Assembly: GCF_030272695.1 (NCBI RefSeq)
Contig: NZ_JARFYN010000001.1
Coordinates: 248,001 to 312,000 of the forward strand
Direction of reading: 5' to 3'
DNA from: Martinezella calliandrae
Lineage (GTDB): Bacteria > Pseudomonadota > Alphaproteobacteria > Rhizobiales > Rhizobiaceae
Length of the DNA: 64,000 nucleotides
Made by a program: the position numbers and the translations under genes. Of the stretch, positions 44,931 to 54,197 are shown in pieces; the stretch's first letter is position 1, and every line of letters begins with the position of its first letter. Under the pieces are notes generated by a model. The model did not search any database. It was not told the DNA's origin and saw only the letters and a program-made list of their open reading frames with translations.

Positions 44931-45611
44931 TCAAGACCCGTTTTTCTCAGGGTAGGAAATGACCGACAGGAAGCGGATCGGCAGGCTTACGAGTACTTCC
45001 GGGCCGTGCGGCGCATCGGCGTCGAAGAACAGGCTATCGCCGGGCCCCATCGCATAGAGCTTGTCGGCATGACGGTATTCGACCTCGCCTTCCAGCATAT
45101 AGATCAGTTCCAACCCTTCGTGTTGAAAAGCCGGAAAAACATCGGAATCGGCTGTGAGCGTGATAAGATAGGGCTCAACCTGCAGTCCGCTAGACCCATT
45201 GCCGATGTGGCCGAGCAGATTATACTGATGACCGGCGCGCGTACCACGCCGCTCCATCTCCAACCCCTCGCCCGCTTTCACAAAGACCGCATTGCGCTTT
45301 TCCTCGAAACGCCGGAAAAACGACGTGACGGGCACGCCGAGCGCCCGCGCCAAGGCTTGCAATGTAGTGAGAGAGGGAGACGTGTTGCCGTTTTCGATCT
45401 TCGAGAGCATGCCGAGCGATATGCCGGTGGCCGAGGCAAGATCGGCGCCGGTGATGCCGAGCTTCTTGCGGAACGCGCGGACCTCGTGGCCGATCGCCAA
45501 TTCGAGATTGTTCTCCTTGAGGTCGCGTGGGGCATGCGGGTCCTGTTTCAGAACCGCCTTCGCTCCGCGAGCACCGTTCCGCCTGCTGTGCCCAGCTTCC
45601 GCCTTGGTCAT
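44931..45611 (-). CDS. XRE-family regulator with C-terminal cupin domain
   Basis: Regulator of 226 residues: a helix-turn-helix (HEVRAFRKKLGITGADLASATGISLGMLSKIENGNTSPSLTTL, about residues 45-100) and a cupin (HEGLELIYMLEGEVEYRHAD..GDSLFFDADAPHGPEVL). XRE-cupin proteins such as PuuR bind a small metabolite in the cupin and repress transport or catabolic operons. ATG 45611 (MTKAEAGHS) has GGGCGG upstream; the longer frame is unlikely. The nearest transport operon is the dipeptide importer at 46.6-53.0 kb on the same strand, about 1 kb away with two small ORFs between; the link is an inference. Confidence 0.85.
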   Translation of the reverse strand: MTKAEAGHSRRNGARGAKAVLKQDPHAPRDLKENNLELAIGHEVRAFRKKLGITGADLASATGISLGMLSKIENGNTSPSLTTLQALARALGVPVTSFFRRFEEKRNAVFVKAGEGLEMERRGTRAGHQYNLLGHIGNGSSGLQVEPYLITLTADSDVFPAFQHEGLELIYMLEGEVEYRHADKLYAMGPGDSLFFDADAPHGPEVLVSLPIRFLSVISYPEKNGS

Positions 45612-45945
45612 GCTTCCGCCCCGTCTATTTAGTATTTTGGCGAAGCTTACTGTTTTCACGAAGCGCATTCTATCGGGCACAAGAAATTTTCTTTGCCCGG
45701 CGAAGTTTTGACAGCGCCTGGAAAAGAAGAGTTGCCGTAAGGGAAGGTTTCAACTTGGAGTGGGAAGGGCGACGCAGCGCCAAATCGGGCTCATCTGGAT
45801 ATCCTCCCGATTAGTCGCTGCCGCCATTGAGAAACAAAAGATGGGATGAGACTTCAGCCGCAACCGTGTGGCGCATGCCACATCAGCAGCCATCCGTCGA
45901 CGGCCATAATCGACCGATGCCGATCAGGCCATCCTTGCAGCGGGA
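45612..45945. other. Intergenic region upstream of the XRE regulator
   Basis: 334 bp with the promoter of the regulator (minus strand) and the end of the small ORF that follows. No gene or repeat is supported. Confidence 0.35.
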
Positions 45946-46104
45946 TCAGACCACGATGCCGATGACGATGGCAGCAACGAAAAGGAACGCGGCGGAAAAC
46001 AGTGCAACATGAATCGCGGTCTGAATCTTATGCCGCGTCGCCGCGACGCGCTTCGAACCGTCGAACTGATTTACATGCGTATTCGACATACCCAAATTCG
46101 CCAT
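45946..46104 (-). CDS. Small single-pass membrane protein, unknown function
   Basis: A 52-residue frame: hydrophilic N-terminus (MANLGMSNTHVNQFDGSKRV) and one hydrophobic helix at the C-terminus (IHVALFSAAFLFVAAIVIGIVV). GGAGG lies 7 bases before the ATG, a strong ribosome site that favours a real gene. No family is recognised. A palindrome (CACGGG..CCCGTG) lies about 40 bp upstream of the start. Confidence 0.6.
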   Translation of the reverse strand: MANLGMSNTHVNQFDGSKRVAATRHKIQTAIHVALFSAAFLFVAAIVIGIVV

Positions 46105-46272
46105 GTGTTGCCTCCGTTCGTTTTTTTGTTGATGTCTCACGGGACATGCCCGTGGCTGACATTCATATAATCCCTATCAATTAGGTAGACATGATTTTTT
46201 GTCCAGAGGCCAACAACGGAAAAAATAAACCACTGGACTATGGTCAGGCTCGCAAGATCAGCAACGCTGAAC

Positions 46273-46461
46273 TCAGCAGAGAATGCGGCGAGCCCAGATC
46301 AAGGTGCGCTCTACGGCGCTTGCTTGAGGAGCCGGAGTTTCGGCCGGACCGATATGACGGCGGCTGTTTTCTTCCGGCAGAGTGACGGTCAGCACGTCTT
46401 CCTCTTTTGCCGGCATTGGCGGATGAAGATAACCCATGGTCATGCCACCCATGAAAAACAT
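46273..46461 (-). CDS. Small hypothetical protein
   Basis: A 62-residue frame starting MFFMGGMTMGYLHPPMPAKE with GGAGG 5 bases before the ATG. Four Met in the first ten residues and a short hydrophobic start; the end is basic (VERTLIWARRILC). It lies in the gap after the dipeptide operon and I do not recognise it. The good ribosome site is the only strong support; GTG at 46500 is an alternative upstream start. Confidence 0.5.
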   Translation of the reverse strand: MFFMGGMTMGYLHPPMPAKEEDVLTVTLPEENSRRHIGPAETPAPQASAVERTLIWARRILC

Positions 46462-46625
46462 GCCTGCCTCCACTCGCATATGACCCGAAACAGGGATCAC
46501 GAAAGTTAACCGCCATTAACGGGATCATGACAGAATTGCGGCACGAGTCAATAGTCTATACGATTGGTCGTCTTTTAAGCTGCCTTTAACTAAAGGAGCG
46601 CCCAAGGCACAATGATTACAGTTGG

Positions 46626-47375
46626 TTAAGCGCGGACAAAGCCCTTGCTTGCAATCATCAGATTGCGTGTGTAGTCCTGCTTGACATCGCCAGCCGCTAA
46701 TTCTTTTGCGCTCAACCGCTCGACAATGGCTCCGTTCTGCATCACCACGAGGCGCTCGCACATATGGGTGACGACGCCCAGATCGTGGCTGACCATAACG
46801 AATGTCAGATGGCGATCCCTGCGTACCTGCTCCAGCAGATTAAGCACTTCGGCCTGCACGGAGGCATCGAGCGCCGAGGTCGGCTCGTCGAGCAACAAGA
46901 TAGACGGCTCTACGATCAACGCGCGGGCGATGGCAACGCGCTGACGCTGGCCACCGGACAATTGATGCGGATAGCGGAAACGAAAGCCGGTGCCGAGGCC
47001 GACTTCGTCAAGCGCCCGTGTGATGCGCGTCTCGCTATCACCGATGCCGTGGATCGCCAGGGGCTCCAAAAGCAGCCGATCGATGGTTTGACGCGGATGC
47101 AGGGAGCCGTAGGGGTCCTGGAACACCATCTGCACCTGGCGATAGAAAGTTTTGCTGCGTTTCGAGCCCGCCAGCGCCTCACCGTCGATGCGGATCATGC
47201 CGTCACTGACCGGCGCAAGACCGGCGACGGCGCGCAGCAGGGTCGATTTGCCCGAACCGGACTCGCCGACAAGACCAAAGGATTCGCCCTTGTCCACACT
47301 TATGCTGACGGCATCGAGGGCATAGTAACCATTATAGACGACGCTGAGGCCGTCGACTGCAAGCGCCGCCGTCAT
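46626..47375 (-). CDS. Dipeptide/oligopeptide ABC transporter ATP-binding protein (DppF-like)
   Basis: Second ATPase of the peptide importer, 249 residues. Walker A GESGSGKST near residue 36, Q-loop MVFQDPYGSLHPRQT, signature LSGGQRQRVAIARAL, Walker B LLLDEPTSALDAS, H-loop MVSHDLGVV. MVFQDPYGSL is typical of DppF/OppF. The extra C-terminal peptide-transporter extension is short compared with E. coli DppF (334 residues), so it may lack the iron-sulphur Cys tail. Start ATG 47375 overlaps the upstream ATPase stop (ATGA). Last gene of the operon. Confidence 0.9.
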   Translation of the reverse strand: MTAALAVDGLSVVYNGYYALDAVSISVDKGESFGLVGESGSGKSTLLRAVAGLAPVSDGMIRIDGEALAGSKRSKTFYRQVQMVFQDPYGSLHPRQTIDRLLLEPLAIHGIGDSETRITRALDEVGLGTGFRFRYPHQLSGGQRQRVAIARALIVEPSILLLDEPTSALDASVQAEVLNLLEQVRRDRHLTFVMVSHDLGVVTHMCERLVVMQNGAIVERLSAKELAAGDVKQDYTRNLMIASKGFVRA

Positions 47376-48205
47376 GCCGTCCACTCCGGTTTGCGATCGA
47401 GAACCGGTAGCGGATGACGATCCTCGCCGATCACAGGCATGCAGTTCAACAGGCCGCGCGTATAGGGATGCTGCGCATTGTTGAGGTCGGAAGCCTTCAG
47501 TTCCTCAACGATCTTGCCAGCATACATGACGATGACCCGGTCGCAGAACGAAGACACCAGCCTCAGATCGTGCGACACGAAAATCAGCCCCATGCCGCGT
47601 TTCGACACCAGCTTATCCATGATCCTGAGCACATCGAGCTGCACGGTGACGTCGAGCGCCGAGGTCGGCTCGTCGGCAATCAGCAGTTCCGGCCCGGCGA
47701 TCAGCATCATCGCGATCATCGCGCGCTGCCCCATGCCGCCGGACACCTCGTGCGGATGCAAGTCATAGACACGTTTGGGATCGCGGATCTGCACGGCTTC
47801 CAGCATGGCGAGCGCGCGGTCGCGCGCTTCCGCCTTGCTAACCTTCTCATGCGTGCGCAGCGTCTCGGTGATCTGCCGGCCGATGGTCATTACCGGGTCG
47901 AGCGAATATTTCGGATCCTGCAGCACCATGGCGATGCGTTTGCCGCGCAGCGACCGGCGCTCCTTGGCTGAAATCGACAGCAGATCGATGCCGCTAAAAT
48001 TCAGCCGGTCGGCGGTGACAATGCCATGAGACGAAGTGAGGCCCATGATGGCACGGCCAGTCTGCGACTTGCCGGAACCGCTCTCGCCGACGATGCCGAG
48101 CCGTTCGCGCCCGAGCGTGAAGGACACGCCGCGTACCGCTTCTATGACGCCGGTGCGTGTGGAATAGCGAACCCTCAGGTTCTCGACCGTCAATAGCGTC
48201 GTCAT
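47372..48205 (-). CDS. Dipeptide/oligopeptide ABC transporter ATP-binding protein (DppD-like)
   Basis: First ATPase of the pair, 277 residues. Walker A GESGSGKSQT near residue 37; Q-loop MVLQDPKYSLDPVMT; signature VSGGMGQRAMIAMML (a Met/Gly variant of the usual LSGGQ); Walker B LLIADEPTSALDVT; H-loop FVSHDLRLV; and a C-terminal peptide-transport tail QHPYTRGLLNCMP typical of OppD/DppD. ATG 48205 lies 4 bp inside the end of the permease gene upstream (ATGA), so translation is coupled. The longer frame upstream is not needed. Confidence 0.9.
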   Translation of the reverse strand: MTTLLTVENLRVRYSTRTGVIEAVRGVSFTLGRERLGIVGESGSGKSQTGRAIMGLTSSHGIVTADRLNFSGIDLLSISAKERRSLRGKRIAMVLQDPKYSLDPVMTIGRQITETLRTHEKVSKAEARDRALAMLEAVQIRDPKRVYDLHPHEVSGGMGQRAMIAMMLIAGPELLIADEPTSALDVTVQLDVLRIMDKLVSKRGMGLIFVSHDLRLVSSFCDRVIVMYAGKIVEELKASDLNNAQHPYTRGLLNCMPVIGEDRHPLPVLDRKPEWTA

Positions 48206-49131
48206 TGGCCGCTCTCCTTCGGATCGAGCGCATCGCGCAAACCGTCGCCGAGCAGGTTGAAGCCAAGGCTGACGATCAAGATCGCGATGCCAGGCATGGC
48301 CGCGACCCACCATTGGTCAAGATAGTATTTGAAGCCAGTCGCGATCATTGCGCCCCATTCCGGCAGCGGCGGTTGTGCGCCAAGACCCAGGAAGCCGAGG
48401 CCTGCCGCCGTCAATATGACACCGGCCATATCGAGCGTGACACGCACGATCACCGACGAGATGCAAAGCGGCATGATATGGCGGAAGACAATACGGATCG
48501 GCGATGCCCCCATCAGCTGTACTGCGGCGATGTAATCCGAGCGCCGCACCGTCATCGTCTCGGCCCGCGCCAGGCGCGCATAGGGTGGCCAGGAGGTGAT
48601 GGCGATGGCGATGATGGCGTTCTCGATGCCCGGGCCGAGCGCGCCCGCAAAAGCGAGAGCGAGTACCAACTTCGGAAAGGCGAGGAAGATATCGGTGATG
48701 CGCATCAGCACGGTATCGGTCCAGCCACCTGCATAGCCAGCTGTCATACCGATAAACAGCCCGAGTGGCGCGGAGATGATCGCCACGAGCACGACAATAT
48801 AGAGGGTCCATCGCGACCCGTAGATCAGGCGGGACAGTATATCGCGCCCCAGATTGTCGGTGCCGAGGAGATAACCGCCGGTACCGGGCGGTTTCAAATA
48901 GGCATTGGTAAGATCCCCGATGCTTGGCGGATAGGGGGCGATAACATCGGCGAGCGCCGCCACGACTACGAGCGCAATGATGATCAGCAATCCGAGAACG
49001 GCCAGCCGATTGGCGGAAAATTGCCGCCACGTGACATAGGTGCGCCCGAGGCTTGCTTGCCGGCGCGATTGCGGCCGATCTGACAGCAGCCAGTCACGCC
49101 AGGAAATTTGCGTGGTGGTCCTAGCCGTCAT
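48202..49131 (-). CDS. Dipeptide/oligopeptide ABC transporter permease (DppC-like)
   Basis: Permease of 309 residues with the OppC N-terminal domain (RQFSANRLAVLGLLIIIALVVVAALADVIAPYPP) and the conserved HLGTDNLGRD-like stretch here GYLLGTDNLGRDILSRLIYG. The EAA loop is YIAAVQLMGASPIRIVFRHIMP. Starts 4 bp before the stop of the DppB-like gene (ATGA). The partner permease and both ATPases are adjacent. Confidence 0.92.
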   Translation of the reverse strand: MTARTTTQISWRDWLLSDRPQSRRQASLGRTYVTWRQFSANRLAVLGLLIIIALVVVAALADVIAPYPPSIGDLTNAYLKPPGTGGYLLGTDNLGRDILSRLIYGSRWTLYIVVLVAIISAPLGLFIGMTAGYAGGWTDTVLMRITDIFLAFPKLVLALAFAGALGPGIENAIIAIAITSWPPYARLARAETMTVRRSDYIAAVQLMGASPIRIVFRHIMPLCISSVIVRVTLDMAGVILTAAGLGFLGLGAQPPLPEWGAMIATGFKYYLDQWWVAAMPGIAILIVSLGFNLLGDGLRDALDPKESGQ

Positions 49132-50195
49132 TTACGTCGCGTCCTTGGATCGAGAGTGCGGTAGAGCAGGTCGGACAGCAGATTGATCCCGACGAAGACC
49201 GTACCGACGACGACAGTGCCGCCGAGCACAGCGTTCATATCGGCATTCTGCAGCGAGCTGGTGATATAGAAGCCGATACCCGGCCAGGAAAACACGATCT
49301 CCGTCAGCACCGAGCCTTCCAGTAGCCCGGCGTAGGAGAGCGCGATCACCGTGATCAGCGGCACGATGGCGCTGCGCAGCGCATGGCCCCAGATCACCCG
49401 CGTCTCCGAAAGGCCCTTGGCGCGGGCAGCGACGATATATTCCTGCCCCAGCTCATTCAGCATGAAACTGCGTGTCATGCGGCTGATATAGGCAAGCGAG
49501 AAATAGCCGAGCAGCGAGGCGGGCAGAATGATGTGGCGGAATGCATCCCAGAACACATCCCATTGCCCCTGCATGGCGCTGTCGAGCAGATAGAAGCCGG
49601 TGATCGGCGTGAATGTGTATTCGTAGGCGATATCAATGCGGCCGGGATAGGCCACCCAGCCCAGCTTGGCATAGAAGATGAGGAGCGACACCATAGCTAG
49701 CCAGAAAACCGGCACTGAATAGCCGACGAGGCCGATGACGCGAACGACCTGGTCGATGAAACTGTTGCGGCGCACGGCGGCAAGCACGCCAAAGGGGACG
49801 CCGAATACCGCGCCGATGATCGTGCCGACGGTCGCAAGCTCCATCGTCGCCGGAAAGACGCGCCGGATATCGTCCATCACCGGGTTGGTGGTCAGCACCG
49901 AGGTGCCGAAATCACCGCTCATGGCGCTCAGCAGATAAAAATAGAACTGCAGATAGAGCGGCTGATCGAGATGCATTTCGCGTCGCAAACGCTCCAGCAC
50001 TTGCTGCGGCGCGTGGTCACCTGCGATCGCGAGCGCCGGATCGATGGGAATGACGCGCCCTATGAAGAAGGTAACGGCGAGAAGGCCGAGATAAGTGGTG
50101 GCTGCCACGACAAGGAATCGCAGCAGCCCCATCAAAAATGGAGTGGCACGGCCCTTCTTGGGCCGCACCTGCATTTTACGCTCGATAGTGCTCAA
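49128..50195 (-). CDS. Dipeptide/oligopeptide ABC transporter permease (DppB-like)
   Basis: Permease of 355 residues. N-terminal anchor helix FLVVAATTYLGLLAVTFFIG, then the periplasmic domain with the DppB pattern LRREMHLDQPLYLQFYFYLL..GDFGTSV, and the EAA loop YIVAARAKGLSETRVIWGHALRSA. About 21 bp separate it from the binding-protein gene upstream. Start uncertain within a few codons. Confidence 0.92.
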   Translation of the reverse strand: MSTIERKMQVRPKKGRATPFLMGLLRFLVVAATTYLGLLAVTFFIGRVIPIDPALAIAGDHAPQQVLERLRREMHLDQPLYLQFYFYLLSAMSGDFGTSVLTTNPVMDDIRRVFPATMELATVGTIIGAVFGVPFGVLAAVRRNSFIDQVVRVIGLVGYSVPVFWLAMVSLLIFYAKLGWVAYPGRIDIAYEYTFTPITGFYLLDSAMQGQWDVFWDAFRHIILPASLLGYFSLAYISRMTRSFMLNELGQEYIVAARAKGLSETRVIWGHALRSAIVPLITVIALSYAGLLEGSVLTEIVFSWPGIGFYITSSLQNADMNAVLGGTVVVGTVFVGINLLSDLLYRTLDPRTRRK

Positions 50196-50216
50196 AAGAC
50201 TAATCCTGCCGGATCA

Positions 50217-51857
50217 TCACTTCGAGATCGGCCAGACGAAGTTGTTGTCGAAGCTCGGGCCGAGCTTGAAATCCTTCACGTCCTTACGATAGCCGGCGAC
50301 TTCCGTCTGCTGATACAGGATGACGAAGGGGCTCGCATCCAGGAACTTCTTCTCGATGTCCTGATACATGGCGCCGCGCTTGGCCGCATCGCCCTCAAAG
50401 AGAGCAGCCTTGGCCAGCTTCTCCAGCTCGGGCGTGGTCCAGGTGTTACGCCAGACGAGCGTCTTGTTCGTGCTGGTATCGGAGTTGTCGTCGTTGGTCG
50501 TGAAGGTATCGGCGTTGGAATGGGGATCCCAATAGTCCGGGCCCCAGTTGCCGAAATAGATGTCGTGATTGCGGGCCCGATACTTGGTCAGCTTCTGCTT
50601 GCCGTCGCCGGGGATGATCTCGACCTTGATGCCAGCCTGGCCGAGCGTCTGCTGGATCGCCGTGGCGACGCTCGTGTCCGGCTCGATGCTGCGCACGTCC
50701 ATCGTCACCGAGAAGCCGTTCGGCAGACCTGCCTTGGCCAGCAAGTCCTTTGCCTTGGCGACGTCGAGCTTGAACGGGTTCTCATCCAGCGAGCCGAGCA
50801 TGCCCTTCGGCTCGAAGGTTTGGTGGATCTCGCCGATGCCCTTGATCAGCGTCGTGCCGATGGCATCGTAGTCAACCAGGGACTTGAACGCTTGCTGCAC
50901 TTCCGGCTTGGCAAGATTTGGATTCTTCTGGTTGAGACTCATGTAGTAGATCGTGCCCTTGGGCGCGCTGGTCGAAGCGAGCTTCGGGTTCTTCTCGATG
51001 GCCGTCAGATCAGTCGGCGAGAGATTGCGGGCAATATCGATATCGCCGTTCTCAAGCGCCAGGCGCTGTGCCGAGCTTTCCTTCATGAAGCGATAGATGA
51101 CGCGGTTCAGCTTCGCCTTGTCGCCGTAGTAATTGTCGTTGCGCTCCAGTACGACGGCTTCGTTTGCGCGCCATTCGCGCAGCTTGAACGGGCCAGAACC
51201 GGCAAAGCCGGTCTTCAGCCAGCCATTGCCGAAGTCGTTGTCATACTTGTAGTCGGCAGACGGCGTTACCGGCTTCACATGCTGCATGACCAGCTTCTTG
51301 TCGACCACTTCGCCGACGGTTGCCGTCAGGCAGTTGAGTACGAAGCTCGGCGCGTAGGGCTTATCGACGGTGAAGACGAAGGTGTTCGGATCGGTTGCCT
51401 TAGCCTTTTCCGTCACGTTGCTGCCGTTGAGACCGAACTGGGTGAGAATAAAGGCCGGGCTCTTGTCGAGCTTGACGACACGCTCGAAGGACCATGCAAC
51501 GTCCTCGGCAGTGATCGGATTGCCAGATGCGAACTTCAGGCCGGGCTTCAGCTTGAACGTGTAGGTCAGGTGATCGTCGGAAACCGACCAGCTATCGGCG
51601 ATATCGGCCTTGATCTTCGAGGTGTCGTTGATGTCGAGGCGGACGAGCAGGCTGTAGGTGTTGCCGGTGATTTCGGCAGCGGATAGTTCATAGGCTTCGG
51701 CCGGATCCATGCTCAGGATGTCGTCGAAGGCGAAACCTTCAACCAGCGTATCCTTGGGCGTCGCAGCGTATGCGTTCGGCGCCGCCATCGTTAGAAGTGT
51801 CAGAGCCGCACCGGCCGAAAGAGCACGGAAGTTGCGGTTCATCTTGGTCATCATCAT
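50217..51857 (-). CDS. Dipeptide/oligopeptide ABC transporter substrate-binding protein
   Basis: Cluster C solute-binding protein (DppA/OppA family) of 546 residues. Signal peptide (RALSAGAALTLLTMAAPNAYA) then mature ATPKDTLVEGFAFDDILSMDPAEAYE. Family pattern YTFKLKPGLKFASGNPITAEDVAWSFERV and LKPGL..SG are seen. Ligand type cannot be told, but the M19 dipeptidase upstream suggests peptides with D- or unusual residues. ATG 51857 has AGGGA 9 bases upstream; the frame begins MMMTKM. Its mRNA heads the transport genes after the dipeptidase. Confidence 0.92.
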   Translation of the reverse strand: MMMTKMNRNFRALSAGAALTLLTMAAPNAYAATPKDTLVEGFAFDDILSMDPAEAYELSAAEITGNTYSLLVRLDINDTSKIKADIADSWSVSDDHLTYTFKLKPGLKFASGNPITAEDVAWSFERVVKLDKSPAFILTQFGLNGSNVTEKAKATDPNTFVFTVDKPYAPSFVLNCLTATVGEVVDKKLVMQHVKPVTPSADYKYDNDFGNGWLKTGFAGSGPFKLREWRANEAVVLERNDNYYGDKAKLNRVIYRFMKESSAQRLALENGDIDIARNLSPTDLTAIEKNPKLASTSAPKGTIYYMSLNQKNPNLAKPEVQQAFKSLVDYDAIGTTLIKGIGEIHQTFEPKGMLGSLDENPFKLDVAKAKDLLAKAGLPNGFSVTMDVRSIEPDTSVATAIQQTLGQAGIKVEIIPGDGKQKLTKYRARNHDIYFGNWGPDYWDPHSNADTFTTNDDNSDTSTNKTLVWRNTWTTPELEKLAKAALFEGDAAKRGAMYQDIEKKFLDASPFVILYQQTEVAGYRKDVKDFKLGPSFDNNFVWPISK

Positions 51858-51894
51858 GTTTTTGTTCCCTTATTTTAGCTTTTGTTACTATATG

Positions 51895-52962
51895 TCACGC
51901 ACGCGACTCACTGCTTTCTCCCCAAGCAGACGCCAGAATCCGAAGCCAGTTCTCCCGGCATAGCTTCACCAGATCCGGTTCACCATAGCCAACGTTCCTG
52001 AGCGCAGCAATCAGCTTTTGATTGCCTCCGGCATCGCCGATTTCCTCCGGAATCGTCGCCCCGTCGAAGTCCGATCCGAGGCCAACGCAATCGATGCCGA
52101 CACGATTGACGAGATGGTCGACATGGCGAACCATAACGTCAATCGGGGTGTTTGCATCCGAACGACCGTCCTCGCGTAGCATGGCGGTCGCATAATTCAG
52201 GCCGACGATGCCACGGCTCTCCTTGATCGCGTCGAGCTGCTTGTCGGTCAGATTGCGAGCGACAGGGGTCAGCGCATGCGCATTGGAATGGCTGGCGACC
52301 AGCGGCTGGTCCGATGTTTTCGCCACATCCCAGAAGCCCTTTTCGGTGATATGGGCGAGATCGATGAGGATGCCGAGGCGGTTGCATTCGCGCACCAGCC
52401 CAAAACCAGCATCCGTCAGACCCGGCCCGGTATCGGGCGAACTCGGATAGGCGAAGGGTACGCCGTGGGCAAAGACATTGTTGCGGCTCCAGACAGGCCC
52501 GAGCGAGCGCAGGCCTGCCGCATAGAAGGTTTCGAGCGCGACAAGGTCGGCGCCGATGGCCTCGCAACCTTCCATATGCATGACCGCAGCGAAAATGCCC
52601 TTTTCCATGCAATCGCGGATTTCGGCGGTCGAGCGGCAAAGCTTCCAGACACCGGCGCGATCGAGCTGGAGAGCGATCGCTGCCATTTCGAGAGCGGTAT
52701 CGAGTGAGGGCGCCCGCTCCAGCGGCGGCGAGAGCGGCGTCGCATAGTGGCCGTTGCGATCGGGATCAGCGAAGACGAGATTGCCCGAGGGGATATAGAT
52801 GGCGCAGAGACCTCCGGCCAGCCCGCCGGCCTTGGCGCGCGGCGCATCGATATGGCCGGTCGATATCCCATCTCTGAATTCAGCGACCGGATCGGTTCCT
52901 TCGCGTGCATGATTCCAGAGTCTCAACAGTACGTCGTTATGGCCATCGAATACGGATTGCAT
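51895..52962 (-). CDS. M19 family membrane dipeptidase-like peptidase
   Basis: Zinc dipeptidase of 355 residues (renal dipeptidase family), which cleaves dipeptides that include D-amino acids or dehydro-residues. Metal ligands are visible: FDGHNDVLL near residue 8, the bridging Glu in MHMEGCEA near residue 130, SHSNAHAL and LGSDFDGA in the second half. No signal peptide, so it is cytoplasmic and would hydrolyse imported dipeptides. ATG 52962 has AGGA 6 bases upstream. It is the first gene of the importer operon; 37 bp separate it from the binding-protein gene. Confidence 0.9.
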   Translation of the reverse strand: MQSVFDGHNDVLLRLWNHAREGTDPVAEFRDGISTGHIDAPRAKAGGLAGGLCAIYIPSGNLVFADPDRNGHYATPLSPPLERAPSLDTALEMAAIALQLDRAGVWKLCRSTAEIRDCMEKGIFAAVMHMEGCEAIGADLVALETFYAAGLRSLGPVWSRNNVFAHGVPFAYPSSPDTGPGLTDAGFGLVRECNRLGILIDLAHITEKGFWDVAKTSDQPLVASHSNAHALTPVARNLTDKQLDAIKESRGIVGLNYATAMLREDGRSDANTPIDVMVRHVDHLVNRVGIDCVGLGSDFDGATIPEEIGDAGGNQKLIAALRNVGYGEPDLVKLCRENWLRILASAWGESSESRA

Positions 52963-53083
52963 TGTCTATCCTGGATAAAGCGCTCGAACGAGCGGAGTGG
53001 AAGCGGCCAGAATAGAAAAGATGGCGGGATTCGCCATACCTAAATGAAAAAAATCTGCATTAGCATAGAATGTCCCAGGAAAC

Positions 53084-53118
53084 GGAAAGGGCGGGAGCAA
53101 TACTCCCGCCCTGAGCTA
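53084..53118 (-). terminator. Terminator of the sugar ABC operon
   Basis: GGGCGGGAG and CTCCCGCCC flank a 5-base loop 22 bp past the permease stop on the minus strand, followed by a short pyrimidine run. Confidence 0.75.
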
Positions 53119-53139
53119 TCAGACAAGACCTCCGCCGTT

Positions 53140-54165
53140 TCAGTGTTTGACCCGCTTCTTCTGGCGGTAGACGTCGATCGCGACAGCGGCGACGATAATG
53201 ATGCCCTTGGCGATCTCCTGGTAGTAGGCGTCGACGTTCAGGAAGGTGAAGCCCGAGATCATCACGCCAAGAATGACAGTGCCGATGATCGTGCCGGTGA
53301 TTCGGCCAACACCGCCGGTGAGCGAGGTGCCGCCGATGACAGCTGCGGCGATCGCGTCCAACTCGTACGTCACGCCCATGCCGGCCTGCGCCGTCTGGAC
53401 GCGGGCCGCGGTGATGATGCCGGCAAGACCGGCCAGAAGTCCGGCGATTGCATAGACCTTGACCAGATGTGCCTCGACATCGATGCCAGAAACGCGCGCC
53501 GCCTGCACATTGGCGCCGATCGCATAGGTGAATTTGCCGTAGCGCGTGTAGCGCAGCACGATGTGGAAGATCAGCGCAATGAGGAGAAACACCACCACGG
53601 GCCAGATGCCGGTACCGATGAAATTGAACTGATCCGTGAGACCGGAGACCGGCTGGCCCTTCGTGTACAATTTCGACAGACCTCGTGCCGACACCATCAT
53701 GCCGAGCGTTGCGATGAACGGCGGAATCTTGGTTTTGGTAATGAGCTGGCCGTTGACATAACCGGCGACGAGGCCAATCAGCAGACCAATTCCGATCGGA
53801 ACGAAAAACGGCATATCGGTCAGCGCCGGATAAAGCGCCCGGCTCCAGGTCGAGGACTGCGCAAAACTCGCCGCCACCATGGCAGTCAGGCCGACGACGG
53901 AGCCCGACGAAAGGTCGATGCCGCCTGTGATAATGACCTGTGTGACCCCGACCGAGATGATGCCGATGACGGAGACCTGCAGGATCATGATCTTCAGGCG
54001 CTGCACATTGAGCAGGAAGCTCTGGCCGACGAAAATCCAGCCGAGGACTTCGCAGACGAGCGCAATGCCGATCAGCACGAGGAAGATGCCGAGTTCTGGT
54101 GGCACGCGCCGCCGCCTGGGACGCGTCACGGACGGTGCGGTCGCCTCTGCAACTTTGCTAACCAT
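53140..54165 (-). CDS. Sugar ABC transporter permease (RbsC-like)
   Basis: Permease of 341 residues of the BPD_transp_2 family that carries ribose, xylose, inositol and similar sugars. About eight to ten hydrophobic segments; the family signatures [33 protein letters not shown] and [19 protein letters not shown] are all present. It follows the ATPase gene with a 32-bp gap. The single permease works as a homodimer. Confidence 0.92.
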   Translation of the reverse strand: MVSKVAEATAPSVTRPRRRRVPPELGIFLVLIGIALVCEVLGWIFVGQSFLLNVQRLKIMILQVSVIGIISVGVTQVIITGGIDLSSGSVVGLTAMVAASFAQSSTWSRALYPALTDMPFFVPIGIGLLIGLVAGYVNGQLITKTKIPPFIATLGMMVSARGLSKLYTKGQPVSGLTDQFNFIGTGIWPVVVFLLIALIFHIVLRYTRYGKFTYAIGANVQAARVSGIDVEAHLVKVYAIAGLLAGLAGIITAARVQTAQAGMGVTYELDAIAAAVIGGTSLTGGVGRITGTIIGTVILGVMISGFTFLNVDAYYQEIAKGIIIVAAVAIDVYRQKKRVKH

Positions 54166-54197
54166 GATTCAATCCTCCTTTGTGACGGCCGCCGCGA

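Noticed and set aside
49971..51686. 571-codon plus-strand frame opposite the dipeptide binding protein
   Set aside because: Antisense shadow of a clear DppA-type gene.
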